From contig DATFXM010000202.1 in the NCBI GenBank assembly GCA_035315885.1, positions 1 to 18,554 of the forward strand: 18,554 nucleotides of DNA, in the 5' to 3' direction. Below the pieces are notes generated by a model. The model did no database searches, was not told where the DNA came from, and was given only the letters and a program-made list of their open reading frames with translations. Each line of letters opens with the position of its first letter. The stretch's first letter is position 1. Below, piece after piece: positions 1 through 8,257 of the stretch. The stretch comes from DATFXM01 sp035315885. GTDB taxonomy: Bacteria; Acidobacteriota; Blastocatellia; UBA7656. Position numbers and translations under genes: made by a program.

Positions 1-83
1 AACCGGTTAGACCCTCCGAGGCCGAGAGCAACGCCAACCCTCGAGCGCGAAGCGCGCTGCTGCGGGTTTGCGAGAAGCGGTAG
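1..83 (+). CDS. rsmH: RsmH (MraW) 16S rRNA methyltransferase, C-terminal fragment
   Basis: Only the last 27 or so codons are present; the gene begins before the window. Reading from base 3, the frame ends in a TAG at 81-83 and contains the segment NPRARSALLRVCEKR, which matches the conserved end of RsmH (typically NPRARSAKLRVAE-). RsmH methylates N4 of C1402 in 16S rRNA, in the cytosol. It normally lies directly upstream of ftsL in dcw clusters, and an ftsL-like gene starts 80 nt downstream here, so context and sequence agree. The Cys in place of the usual Ala near the end is a minor deviation. The catalytic SAM-binding part is outside the window and cannot be checked. Confidence 0.88.
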   Translation, partial: PVRPSEAESNANPRARSALLRVCEKR

Positions 84-90
84 GCGGACG

Positions 91-149
91 GAGTTCTGAG
101 TTCTGAGTTCTGAGTTGTGAGTTGTGAGTTGTGAGTTGTGAGTTGTGAG
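91..149. repeat. Heptamer tandem repeat, (GAGTTCT)3(GAGTTGT)5
   Basis: Three perfect copies of GAGTTCT (91-111) are followed by five perfect copies of GAGTTGT (112-146) and a partial GAG. The array sits in the gap between the rsmH stop and the ftsL ribosome binding site. Because the unit is 7 bp, changes in copy number would shift any reading frame, which fits noncoding DNA. Related GAG-phased heptamers occur at the murD-ftsW junction and after the glycosyltransferase gene. Whether it affects ftsL expression cannot be told from sequence. Confidence 0.95.
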
Positions 150-163
150 GAAGGGGAAGGATT

Positions 164-523
164 TTGGGAAACAGGATTTATCACACTAATTCAATACGGA
201 ATGCGAGGGTCCATAGGCCGATAAGCGCTCGCATCTTTACCTGGCTCGCGGTAATCGCGGTGGCGGGCGTTCTCCTCTCTTGTTCGTTTGTCATCGCTGC
301 GCGCCAGCATTTTCAGGCCATTTCGATCGGCTATCAAACCGAAGAGCTTCGCAAGCAGGCAACGCAGCAGGAAGAACAGGTTCGACAACTCGAGCTTGAA
401 TATTCTCGCGCGGCGTCTCCGTTCGAGATCGAGAAGCGCGCCGGCGAGATGGGCCTGATTCGACCTGAAGGCAAGCCGGGAAAAGCATCGCCGGCGCCTT
501 CGAAAGCTGGCAGAGGGCACTAA
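164..523 (+). CDS. ftsL: FtsL-like cell division protein
   Basis: Small bitopic divisome protein of 119 residues. It has a basic cytoplasmic N-terminus (1-23), one membrane helix at about 24-46, then a periplasmic coiled-coil-like stretch rich in Gln, Glu and Arg (about 50-82) and the segment SPFEIEKRAGEMGL, typical of the FtsL/DivIC fold. In known systems FtsL pairs with FtsB and FtsQ and activates FtsW-FtsI. The start is a TTG at 164, chosen because AAGGGGAAGG lies 3 nt before it and no other plausible start follows until far into the protein. Position between rsmH and ftsI is the standard place for ftsL. Sequence conservation in this family is poor, so the assignment rests on topology, the C-terminal motif and context. 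Confidence 0.85.
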   Translation: MGNRIYHTNSIRNARVHRPISARIFTWLAVIAVAGVLLSCSFVIAARQHFQAISIGYQTEELRKQATQQEEQVRQLELEYSRAASPFEIEKRAGEMGLIRPEGKPGKASPAPSKAGRGH

Positions 524-546
524 CTCTCTTCGAAATTGGAGAGCAC

Positions 547-605
547 AGGCGCGAGAAGGTCAGGCGCGAGAAGGAGAAGACAAGAGAAGGAGAAGACAAG
601 AGAAG
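547..605. repeat. Purine-rich direct repeats upstream of ftsI
   Basis: The ftsL-ftsI gap holds two copies of AGGCGCGAGAAGG (547-559 and 562-574) that run into a 16-bp tandem, GAGAAGGAGAAGACAA, present as 568-583, 584-599 and a partial GAGAAG at 600-605. The strand is almost entirely purine. It offers many weak ribosome-binding-like GGAG/AAGG motifs before the ftsI start, but none other than AGGG at 631-634 is at a normal distance. The array looks like slippage-generated sequence. Confidence 0.9.
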
Positions 606-639
606 CACAGAAGAAAGGAACACAAGAAGCAGGGTGAGC

Positions 640-2700
640 ATGACGACGCGCAAACCTCGAGACTGGCGGATCTGGGTGATTCAGGTCCTGCTTGTGCTTT
701 GGGTTGGAGCGATCGGCTGGAAGTTGGTGCGACTGCAGGTTCGAGATCATGACTGGCTGCTGGCAAAGGCCGAGCGACAGCAGCAGGCAACGATCGATCT
801 CAGTCCAATGCGGGGTGTCATCTTCGACCGCAACGGAAGCGAGCTCGCCCGGTCGGTAGAGGTGAAATCACTTTACGCTTCCCCGAGCGACATCGGGGAC
901 CCCGAAGTGGTCGCCGACAAGCTTTCGGCCATCCTCGACATAGATCGAGATGCACTGTTTGATCGCCTGACGTCCCAGCGTGTGCTGGTTGCCGTCAAAA
1001 GGAAACTGACCGACAGGGAATACCGGCTCATCGAGCAGAGCGGGATTCAGGGGCTTAGATTCTTTGACGAGATGAAGCGCTATTACGTGGCCGGCAGTAC
1101 CGCTGCGCACGTGCTGGGCTTTGTGGATATCGACGAGAAGGGTTCGGGTGGAATCGAGCTCGCTTATGACCGGTTGATTCGAGGCCGCGGAGGCAGGCTT
1201 CAGCTTGATGTAGACGCACTGAAGAAGTCTTACGATCATTCATTCGAGCAGGCGCAACCAGGCGCTAATGTCACGCTGACTATTGATACGTTGATTCAGC
1301 ATTATGCAGAGCTGGCACTAGCCACCGCGGTTCATTCCAGTCATGCGCGCGGCGGTACGATCGTGATGATAAGGCCGCAGACCGGCGAAATTCTGGCACT
1401 GGCTTCCTATCCGACTTTTAATCCGAACCAGATCAGCGAGTCGTCGGAAGAAACGAGATCGAACCGGGCAGTCGAGAATCTGTTCGAGCCCGGTTCGATC
1501 TTCAAACTTGTAACCTACTCGGCGGCGCTTGAGGAGCAAGTGGTACGCCCCGACAGCCGAATCGAGTGCGACGGACAGATAAAAGTCTTCAATCAGGTTG
1601 TGCACGATGGCGTTCGTGGAGTGCTGACCGCTTCGCAAGCGCTGGCCAAATCGTCAAACGTAGCGGCGATAAAAATCGCGATGCAACTTGGGAACGACCG
1701 GCTATCGAATTACATCGAGCGGTTCGGTTTTGGAAGAAAGACCGGGCTGGAGCTGCCGGCGGAATCGCGCGGTCTGGTCCGGCCGCTTGGTGAATGGACT
1801 CCTACTTCGGTGGCGGCTGTGCCGATCGGACATGAGGTCGGCGTAACTGCGGTACAGGCAGCGGCCGCGTTCGCGTGCATTGCAAACGGCGGCGAGTGGA
1901 TACAGCCGCACATTGTCAGCCGGGTTACGACTGCGTCGGGAGAGGTCCTGGATGAGCCGATGGCCGAGCGTCGCAGAGTGGTCTCTGAGAAGACCGCCTC
2001 AACGCTCAAGAGCATGCTGGAGGGCGTGGTATTGCGAGGGACAGGCAAGGCCGCGCAGTTAAGCGGGTATCGAGCGGCGGGCAAGACCGGCACCGCCCAA
2101 AAGATCAATGAAAACACCGGGCGATACTCGCAGACACACTACTTCGCATCCTTTGCCGGTTTTGCTCCGGTGGCAAGTCCCGAAATTGCATGCGTGGTTT
2201 CGATAGACGATCCGGTAGGCGCTCATCATGGTGGAGACGTTGCAGCGCCAGTGTTTGCGCGGGTTGTATCTGACGCGCTCCGCCTTATGGGAGTGCCGCC
2301 GGACGATCAGCCCGAATCAACGCTGGTCGCAGGCGATTTGAAAGTGTATGAGATGCGCTCATTGATCAAGGAAAACGATTTTGCGCGGGCTGCCCGAGAG
2401 ATTGATGCGCGCCCCGTTTTGGAAGTGGCCAGTGTAGTCGGCGAGAGAAATGCCGCATCTAATGATCGGGGTGAAGTGATGGTGCCCGATCTGGTTGGGC
2501 GTGGCATGCGCGAGGCGATCGCAATCTGCGCGGCCCGCGGGCTGCGGCTCGAGGCTTCCGGCGACGGTGTCGTAGCCGAGCAGAGCCCTCGACCGGGAGT
2601 GTCTGTATCGCGGGACGCTATTTGCACGGTGAGGTTGGCCAAGTCGGCAGGGAAGCGAGATGGCCCCGAAGGCCCGCGCGCGGCGGCGAAGACGTTTTGA
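640..2700 (+). CDS. ftsI: FtsI / PBP3-type septal peptidoglycan transpeptidase with PASTA domain
   Basis: Class B penicillin-binding protein, 686 residues from the ATG at 640. It cross-links septal peptidoglycan in partnership with FtsW. A membrane helix covers about residues 9-27, then comes a dimerisation domain and the transpeptidase domain. The three active-site motifs are intact: S286-I-F-K289 (nucleophile), S338-S-N340 and K482-T-G484. A single PASTA domain (about 613-670, beginning VMVPDLVGRGMREA) ends the protein, a feature more common in SpoVD/PBP2x-like proteins than in the short proteobacterial FtsI. ATG 640 is preferred to the in-frame GTG at 634 because AGGG at 631-634 is correctly spaced for it. 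The stop codon overlaps the murE start. A role in vegetative division rather than sporulation is inferred from the neighbourhood. Confidence 0.96.
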   Translation: MTTRKPRDWRIWVIQVLLVLWVGAIGWKLVRLQVRDHDWLLAKAERQQQATIDLSPMRGVIFDRNGSELARSVEVKSLYASPSDIGDPEVVADKLSAILDIDRDALFDRLTSQRVLVAVKRKLTDREYRLIEQSGIQGLRFFDEMKRYYVAGSTAAHVLGFVDIDEKGSGGIELAYDRLIRGRGGRLQLDVDALKKSYDHSFEQAQPGANVTLTIDTLIQHYAELALATAVHSSHARGGTIVMIRPQTGEILALASYPTFNPNQISESSEETRSNRAVENLFEPGSIFKLVTYSAALEEQVVRPDSRIECDGQIKVFNQVVHDGVRGVLTASQALAKSSNVAAIKIAMQLGNDRLSNYIERFGFGRKTGLELPAESRGLVRPLGEWTPTSVAAVPIGHEVGVTAVQAAAAFACIANGGEWIQPHIVSRVTTASGEVLDEPMAERRRVVSEKTASTLKSMLEGVVLRGTGKAAQLSGYRAAGKTGTAQKINENTGRYSQTHYFASFAGFAPVASPEIACVVSIDDPVGAHHGGDVAAPVFARVVSDALRLMGVPPDDQPESTLVAGDLKVYEMRSLIKENDFARAAREIDARPVLEVASVVGERNAASNDRGEVMVPDLVGRGMREAIAICAARGLRLEASGDGVVAEQSPRPGVSVSRDAICTVRLAKSAGKRDGPEGPRAAAKTF

Positions 2701-4190
2701 AGCTCTCTGAATTGGCAAAGGAAATAGGCGGGACCGCTACCGGCCATCTGGATCGAGAAGTGCTGGATGTCACGCACAGCTCTCGCTCGGCCAGGGCGGA
2801 CTCCGCTTTTGTCGCGATACGTGGCGAGAAAGTTGACGGAAACAACTACGTGAGACAGGCAGTTGAGCAGGGAGCCGTCGGAGTCATCTCCGAGCTGAGC
2901 GCCGATGCTATCGGCGTCGAGGCGCCCGCCTGGATTCGAGTCACCGACGCGCGCGCCGCCCTCGCGCTCGCAGCCGCGGCGGTTCACTCTCACCCGTCGA
3001 GACAACTGAAGCTAGTTGGAATAACGGGCACCAACGGAAAAACTACAACCGCACACCTCGTTGATTCAATCATCAGAACCGCCGAAGGTACATCCGCGTT
3101 GTTTGGGACGATCAGCTATCGAATCGGCGACAGCGCAGTGGATGCTTCGAACACGACGCCTGAGGCAAGCGATATCCAGCGCATGCTCAGACAGGCGGTG
3201 GACTCGGGTTGCCGTTCGGCGGTGATGGAGGTTTCTTCACACGCGATAGAGCTTCATCGCGCGGACGCCCTGCAATTTGCCGCAGCAGTGTTCACAAACC
3301 TCACTCGAGACCACCTCGACTACCATCACTCGATGGAGAGTTACTTTGGCGCTAAGCGAAAACTTTTTGATGGCACCCTTGGATCGGAGCCCGAGGTTTC
3401 AGTGATCAACTGCGACGACGATTACGGCCGCACACTTGCCAGGACCGCGCGGGGCAGGCTTATCTCGTACGGCTTAAGAGAGGACGCAGAGGTTCGAACC
3501 TCCGAGTTCAAGATAACCGCGAGGGGCTTGCTTTTCGTTGCGTCCACGCCGCTCGGTCAGATCGAAATCAGCTCTCCCCTGGTCGGACGTCCCCACGTTT
3601 ACAACATCCTCGCGGCGATCGGTGCCGGTATCGCGCTGGGATTCAACCTCGAAACGATCGGCAAGGGGATCCGCAACTGCGCGCGCGTGGCCGGAAGATT
3701 TGAGCAGGTCACGGTTGAGGGACCGGTCCAGCCGGGGTTTTCGGTGGTCGTCGATTACGCGCACACCGATGATGCGCTGAGAAACGTTCTTCAGACCGCC
3801 CGCGAGGTGGTGGGGAACTCCGGCAGAGTCGTCGTGGTGTTCGGATGCGGCGGCGACCGGGATCGCACCAAACGCGCTCCGATGGGCGAGATCGCAGGCA
3901 CCCTGAGCGATTTTGCAATAGTCACTTCCGATAATCCTCGAACCGAAGATCCCGAGGCCATCATTTCCGAGATAGAACTGGGACTGGCGAGGGCCGGCAA
4001 GCCCTACTTAAAGCTGTCCGATCGGCGCGAAGCGATCTACAGAGCGATCGCCGAAGCTCGCGAGGGAGATCTTGTTCTGATCGCCGGCAAAGGTCACGAG
4101 ACTTATCAGATACTCGGTAGGAAGCGAATCGACTTCGACGATCGCCAGGTCGCGCGCGAGGCGATGCGTCATCGAGTAGGCTCCGACTAA
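2697..4190 (+). CDS. murE: UDP-MurNAc-tripeptide synthetase MurE (meso-diaminopimelate adding)
   Basis: Cytoplasmic Mur ligase that adds the third stem-peptide residue to UDP-MurNAc-L-Ala-D-Glu using ATP. From the TTG at 2697 it has 497 residues, the usual MurE length, and begins MKLSELAKEIGG as family members do. The frame is open back to a TTG at 2622, but that would add 25 low-complexity residues inside ftsI. The TTG at 2697 shares bases with the ftsI TGA (2698-2700), suggesting translational coupling. Visible motifs: ATP loop GITGTNGKTTT with K115, the mid-domain segment TNLTRDHLDYH, and D412-N-P-R415 within SDNPRTEDP. DNPR is the established signature for meso-diaminopimelate specificity rather than lysine, so the cell wall is probably DAP-type. 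There is no strong ribosome binding site, consistent with coupling. Confidence 0.96.
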   Translation: MKLSELAKEIGGTATGHLDREVLDVTHSSRSARADSAFVAIRGEKVDGNNYVRQAVEQGAVGVISELSADAIGVEAPAWIRVTDARAALALAAAAVHSHPSRQLKLVGITGTNGKTTTAHLVDSIIRTAEGTSALFGTISYRIGDSAVDASNTTPEASDIQRMLRQAVDSGCRSAVMEVSSHAIELHRADALQFAAAVFTNLTRDHLDYHHSMESYFGAKRKLFDGTLGSEPEVSVINCDDDYGRTLARTARGRLISYGLREDAEVRTSEFKITARGLLFVASTPLGQIEISSPLVGRPHVYNILAAIGAGIALGFNLETIGKGIRNCARVAGRFEQVTVEGPVQPGFSVVVDYAHTDDALRNVLQTAREVVGNSGRVVVVFGCGGDRDRTKRAPMGEIAGTLSDFAIVTSDNPRTEDPEAIISEIELGLARAGKPYLKLSDRREAIYRAIAEAREGDLVLIAGKGHETYQILGRKRIDFDDRQVAREAMRHRVGSD

Positions 4191-4217
4191 CAAAAAAAGA
4201 AGGCGCAGACTTGCCGG

Positions 4218-5660
4218 ATGAAACTGGCGGAGATTCTTGCAGTGTTCGGGCTTGAAGCATTCGAGAACGCCGCGCGCACCGGCGAGAGCGCGCGAGTCGA
4301 GCCTTCGGGATACTCGATCGATTCGCGAACTCTTCGCGAAGGCGATCTGTTTCTTGCGATAAAGGGAGAGATTCACGACGGACATCAGTACGTCGCAGAC
4401 GTGCTGGCGAAAGGGGCGATTGCCGCAGTTGTTCAGCGCACCTTTGACGCCGGGCCCAAGATCGATCCGGCAAGATTGATCAGAGTAGATGACACGCTTG
4501 CAGCGCTTCAGCGGCTCGCTTCGAGCGTATTGAAGAGTTGGCGCGGGGAGGAAATTGCAATCACCGGCAGCATGGGTAAGACGACTACGAAAGAGATGAC
4601 CGCCGCCACTTTGTCGCGCGTTGGCCGCGTAGTAAAGACCGCGGGGAACCTGAACAACGAATACGGTCTTCCTCTTTCAGTGATGCAGATGGAAAGCGGT
4701 GGGGCTCACGCTTCGGAATTCGATTTTGCGGTGCTCGAGATGGGAATGAATCACAGTGGTGAAATCGAGCGTCTTGCGAAGATCGCTCCGCCGGATGTTG
4801 CGGTGGTGACGGTGGTCGCGCCGGTTCACCTCGAGTTTTTTTCATCGATCGACGAAATTGCCGCAGCGAAGTCGGAGATTGTGCTCGGCACCAGATCGGG
4901 CGGCGCGGTGGTTTTGAACGCAGACGACGAGCGGGTCGCAGGCATGCGGCGGCTGCGGGCCGATGTCGAGTATCGGACCTTTGGAATTGAACGCAAAGCC
5001 GACGTAAGCGCTCGCAGTCTTGAAAGCGACGGCGTCAGCTCGACGAGTTTTGATCTGGTCACCTTGCGGGGGGAGGCCGCATGCACTCTGGCGGCTGCGG
5101 GACGGCACAGCGTCTACAACGCTCTGGCCGCCGCGGCGGTTGGAGACTACTACGGGATTTTGCCCGAGGAGATTGCGAGAGCGTTGAGCGCCGCGCCGTT
5201 GCCGAAGATGCGCGGCGAGGTACTGAGGTTTGTCGAAGGCTTTACGGTTATCGACGATTCGTACAATTCGAATCCGAAGGCTCTGATTGAGATGATCAGG
5301 ACGATCGGGATGAGCCGGGAGGCTTCGCGTCGAATTGTGATTGCCGGCGAGATGCTGGAGTTGGGCGTGGCGGGACCGGAGCTACATTATCAGGCGGGTC
5401 GAGAGATTGCATCGAGCGGAGTTGACCTGCTGATTGGGGTTCGGGGTTTGGCCGCGGAGATGATAGAGGGGGCTCGGGAGGCAGGGATGGCTGAAGGTGC
5501 GGCGCGGTTTTGCGAAACGCCTGAGGCGGCGGCGGAGCTTATTAAGAGGGAGGTTCGGGCTGGGGATTTGGTTTTGGTGAAGGGTTCGCGAGGGGTGCGC
5601 ATTGAACGGGTGGTGAACCGCTTGAGGGAGAGCTTCGAGCAGAGACGCCGCGAAGGCTGA
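4218..5660 (+). CDS. murF: UDP-MurNAc-tripeptide:D-Ala-D-Ala ligase MurF
   Basis: Mur ligase of 480 residues that attaches the D-Ala-D-Ala dipeptide to UDP-MurNAc-tripeptide, the last cytosolic stem-peptide step. The N-terminal domain includes YSIDSRTLREGDLFLAI, typical of MurF and MurE. The ATP loop is ITGSMGKTTTKEM with K121, and the central domain has the MurF-like segment AGNLNNEYGLPLSV. VIDDSYNSNPKA near residue 350 is the MurF C-terminal-domain hallmark. It follows murE by 27 nt. AGAAGG at 4198-4203 is somewhat far (14 nt) from the ATG, so initiation may be modest or aided by coupling. No ddl gene is in the window, so D-Ala-D-Ala must be made by an enzyme encoded elsewhere. Confidence 0.96.
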   Translation: MKLAEILAVFGLEAFENAARTGESARVEPSGYSIDSRTLREGDLFLAIKGEIHDGHQYVADVLAKGAIAAVVQRTFDAGPKIDPARLIRVDDTLAALQRLASSVLKSWRGEEIAITGSMGKTTTKEMTAATLSRVGRVVKTAGNLNNEYGLPLSVMQMESGGAHASEFDFAVLEMGMNHSGEIERLAKIAPPDVAVVTVVAPVHLEFFSSIDEIAAAKSEIVLGTRSGGAVVLNADDERVAGMRRLRADVEYRTFGIERKADVSARSLESDGVSSTSFDLVTLRGEAACTLAAAGRHSVYNALAAAAVGDYYGILPEEIARALSAAPLPKMRGEVLRFVEGFTVIDDSYNSNPKALIEMIRTIGMSREASRRIVIAGEMLELGVAGPELHYQAGREIASSGVDLLIGVRGLAAEMIEGAREAGMAEGAARFCETPEAAAELIKREVRAGDLVLVKGSRGVRIERVVNRLRESFEQRRREG

Positions 5661-6763
5661 TGTTTTTCTACCTGAAAGAACTACAGAGATTCGATGCCCT
5701 GTCGTTTTTTCGACTGTTCGATTACGTGACCTTTCGAACGGCTTGGGCGGCAATAACCGCGCTGGCAATAAGCCTCTTTTTTGGACGCAGAATGATCTCG
5801 TTGCTCAAACAATTTCAAATAGGTCAGCAGATTCGTGAAGAAGGCCCGCGCTCGCACGAATCAAAAAGAGGCACGCCCACCATGGGCGGGATCCTCATCG
5901 TGAGCTCGGTCGCAATCTCAACCCTGCTGTGGTCGAACCTGTCGGTCGCGTACGTCTGGATCGCGGTGGCTGCCACGCTGCTTTACGGCGCGATCGGATT
6001 TGCCGACGATTATCTGAAGGTGAGGCGCCGTCACAACCTCGGACTCACCGGCCGGCAAAAGCTGGTGCTGCAGTTTGCCGCAGCAGTGGCGGTTGGTGCG
6101 GCGCTCAAGCTGTTCACTACATACTCGACGCGCCTCAGCGTCCCATTTGTGAAGTCGTTTGAGCCGCAGATCGTCTGGCCTGTCTATCTGCTGGTCTTTG
6201 CGCCCATCGTGCTGGTTGGCTCTACAAATGCAGTGAACCTGACCGACGGTCTGGACGGGCTGGCCATATCAGTGACGATGGTGACTGCTGCCGCTCTAAC
6301 TGGCTTCACCTACATCAGCGGCCACGCGGTCTTCGCGGAGTATCTCGGACTCGCGCACAATCCGGGAGTATCCGAGCTGACTATCTTCTGCGCCGCGCTG
6401 ACCGGCGCGGCGCTCGGATTCTTATGGTTCAACTCCCCGCCCGCCGAAGTCTTCATGGGCGATGTCGGCTCGCTGGCAATCGGCGGCGCGATAGGTGCAG
6501 TGGCAGTGATGATCAAGCAGGAGTTTCTGCTGCTGATGATTGGAGGAGTTTTTGTCATCGAAGCGCTCTCGGTGATTTTGCAGGTGACGTCGTTCAAGCT
6601 GTTTCGAAGGCGCATATTCAAGATGACACCGATACACCACCATTTCGAGTTGATGTATCCGCCGGAGATATCCCGGCGCATGGAGCCCAAGATCGTCTTT
6701 CGGTTTCTGATTATCGCGATCCTGTTTGCATTGTTGAGTCTGTCGACGTTGAAGCTGCGGTAA
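5660..6763 (+). CDS. mraY: Phospho-MurNAc-pentapeptide translocase MraY
   Basis: Integral membrane enzyme of 367 residues that transfers phospho-MurNAc-pentapeptide from UDP to undecaprenyl phosphate, giving lipid I. It shows about ten hydrophobic segments and the family's cytoplasmic signatures: KRGTPTMGG in the first loop, the D116-D117-Y-L-K motif, N193-L-T-D-G-L-D199-G (Mg2+ and nucleotide site) and the PIHHHFE loop with H326-H328. The N-terminal MFFYLKEL and the short stretch of aromatic residues after it match MraY. The ATG shares its A with the murF stop (TGATG at 5658-5662), a classic translational coupling, with AAGG just upstream inside murF. Length and order are normal. Confidence 0.97.
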   Translation: MFFYLKELQRFDALSFFRLFDYVTFRTAWAAITALAISLFFGRRMISLLKQFQIGQQIREEGPRSHESKRGTPTMGGILIVSSVAISTLLWSNLSVAYVWIAVAATLLYGAIGFADDYLKVRRRHNLGLTGRQKLVLQFAAAVAVGAALKLFTTYSTRLSVPFVKSFEPQIVWPVYLLVFAPIVLVGSTNAVNLTDGLDGLAISVTMVTAAALTGFTYISGHAVFAEYLGLAHNPGVSELTIFCAALTGAALGFLWFNSPPAEVFMGDVGSLAIGGAIGAVAVMIKQEFLLLMIGGVFVIEALSVILQVTSFKLFRRRIFKMTPIHHHFELMYPPEISRRMEPKIVFRFLIIAILFALLSLSTLKLR

Positions 6764-6787
6764 TCGCACGCTGAGCAAGGAGCATCG

Positions 6788-8230
6788 GTGGAAGTAAAAG
6801 CGAAAAGAGTGCTAGTTCTCGGACTCGCTCGCAGCGGCGTCGCTGCCGCCCGACTGCTCGCCTCGCACGGCGCTACGGTGACCGCAAATGACGCCAAGAC
6901 CGAAGACGAATTGGTTGCGGCGAGCGCCGAACCCGCGACAAACGGCGCGACTCCTGCCGGGCGGCACGCCAAGAGCGAGCTGGACGCGCTGCGAGAAGCC
7001 GGAGTTCTCCTCTCGCTTGGTGGGCATCCGGAGAGTCTCTTCGAACACGCCGACCTGATCGTGATGAGTCCGGGAGTACCCGCCGACCTTCCTGCCCTCG
7101 AAAGGGCTCGCGCTCGCGGCGTTGAAATCATAAGCGAGCCGGAACTCGCCGGTCGTTTTCTGAAGGGACGGATGATCGGAGTCACCGGATCTAACGGCAA
7201 GACTACTACCACCACGCTCGTCGGCGAGTTGATGCGCGCGGCCGGCGCCGACGTAATCGTTGGAGGCAACATCGGTACTCCGCTTTCCAGCCTGGTCGAC
7301 AAGTCACACGATCGCACCTGGACAGTCGCGGAATTGTCCAGCTTTCAGCTCGAGTTGATAGATACGCTGCGCGTGCACGTAGCGGTCGTCACAAACATCA
7401 CCCCCGACCATCTGGACAGACATGGGACGCTGGAGAACTATGTTCGGGCCAAGCATCGTATTTTTCGATATCAAACTTCCGAGGATTGGGCGGTGTTGAA
7501 CGCTTGCGATCCGGGCGTGACCGGAATGGTCGCCTCGCTCGGTGTCGCCTCGCGCAAGGTTTATTTCGCCTCAAAGCCGCCGGCCGAAACTGCCAGCGTT
7601 TACTTGCGGGATCGGCAGGTGTTCGCAAGGCCGTTGGACGGAGCGGGCGATGATGTCCGAGTCATCGGGATCGACGAGATACCGCTTCGCGGGATGCACA
7701 ACGTCGAAAACGTGATGACCGCGGTAGCTGCTACGTTTTGCACGCTCGGAGGCGTTGGTCAGATACCGGCACTTGTCCGGGCGATCAAGACATTCAAGGG
7801 CGTTGAGCACCGCATCGAGTTTGTCGCGGATATCCAGGGAGTGAAGTTCTACAACGACTCGAAAGCGACCAATGTCGACTCGACGATCAAGTCTCTCGAA
7901 GCTTTTGACGGAAATCTGATCGTGATTCTCGGTGGAAAGGACAAAGGCAGCGACTATAGCGTTCTCGCACCACTCGTGGAGAGCAGGGTGAAGCACATCA
8001 TTTTGCTGGGTGCGGCGAGTGACAAGATCGCGGCCCAGCTTGAAGGCGTACGTCCGATGATCCGCGCTTCGAGCATGGGGGAGGCGGTTCGGAGAGGCGT
8101 GGAGCTGGCAGCGGCGGGCGACACGATACTGCTTGCACCCGCTTGTGCCAGCTTCGACATGTTCGACAACTACGAGCACCGCGGTCGGGTTTTCAAGGAA
8201 GAAGTGAGGAAGTTGAGCGCCGAGTGCTGA
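6788..8230 (+). CDS. murD: UDP-MurNAc-L-alanine:D-glutamate ligase MurD
   Basis: Cytoplasmic Mur ligase adding D-glutamate to UDP-MurNAc-L-Ala. The GTG at 6788 is chosen for AAGGAG at 6777-6782, 5 nt before it. The protein has 480 residues. It opens with a Rossmann-like stretch (VLVLGLARSGVAAARLLASHG), has the SPGVP segment of MurD, the ATP loop GVTGSNGKTTTTTLV with K138, and the later motifs ITPDHLDRH, FYNDSKATN and LAPACASFDMF that identify MurD among Mur ligases. It is about 30 residues longer than the E. coli enzyme. Much of the extra length lies in the N-terminal domain at about 43-65, where a low-complexity EPATNGATPAGRHAKSE segment is inserted. The last codons and stop overlap a GAG-phased heptamer repeat. 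Confidence 0.96.
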   Translation: MEVKAKRVLVLGLARSGVAAARLLASHGATVTANDAKTEDELVAASAEPATNGATPAGRHAKSELDALREAGVLLSLGGHPESLFEHADLIVMSPGVPADLPALERARARGVEIISEPELAGRFLKGRMIGVTGSNGKTTTTTLVGELMRAAGADVIVGGNIGTPLSSLVDKSHDRTWTVAELSSFQLELIDTLRVHVAVVTNITPDHLDRHGTLENYVRAKHRIFRYQTSEDWAVLNACDPGVTGMVASLGVASRKVYFASKPPAETASVYLRDRQVFARPLDGAGDDVRVIGIDEIPLRGMHNVENVMTAVAATFCTLGGVGQIPALVRAIKTFKGVEHRIEFVADIQGVKFYNDSKATNVDSTIKSLEAFDGNLIVILGGKDKGSDYSVLAPLVESRVKHIILLGAASDKIAAQLEGVRPMIRASSMGEAVRRGVELAAAGDTILLAPACASFDMFDNYEHRGRVFKEEVRKLSAEC

Positions 8231-8253
8231 GGACCGAGCGTTGAGCGAGTGCT
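8222..8253. repeat. Degenerate GAG-phased heptamer repeat at the murD-ftsW junction
   Basis: Four heptamers beginning with GAG can be read: GAGTGCT (8222-8228), GAGGACC (8229-8235), GAGCGTT (8236-8242), then a spacer GAGC and GAGTGCT again (8247-8253). The first includes part of the murD stop codon. The unit resembles the perfect arrays at 91-149 and the copies after 18333. It is degenerate and short, so chance similarity cannot be fully excluded for this copy alone. Confidence 0.55.
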
Positions 8254-8257
8254 AACG

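Noticed and set aside
91..149. Heptamer array as a CRISPR array
   Set aside because: The units are 7 bp and directly adjacent, without spacers, and no cas genes are near.
2622..2696. Upstream TTG start for murE, giving 25 extra residues
   Set aside because: The extra residues lie inside ftsI, are not MurE-like, and the TTG at 2697 gives the normal family N-terminus and a stop-start overlap.
2307..3005. 232-codon open frame on the - strand across ftsI and murE
   Set aside because: It is antisense to the PASTA region and murE N-terminus, is Arg/Ser/Pro rich and has no family resemblance.
6310..7317. 335-codon open frame on the - strand across mraY and murD
   Set aside because: It is fully antisense to two clearly conserved genes, has no recognisable domain, and long antisense frames are expected in GC-rich coding DNA.
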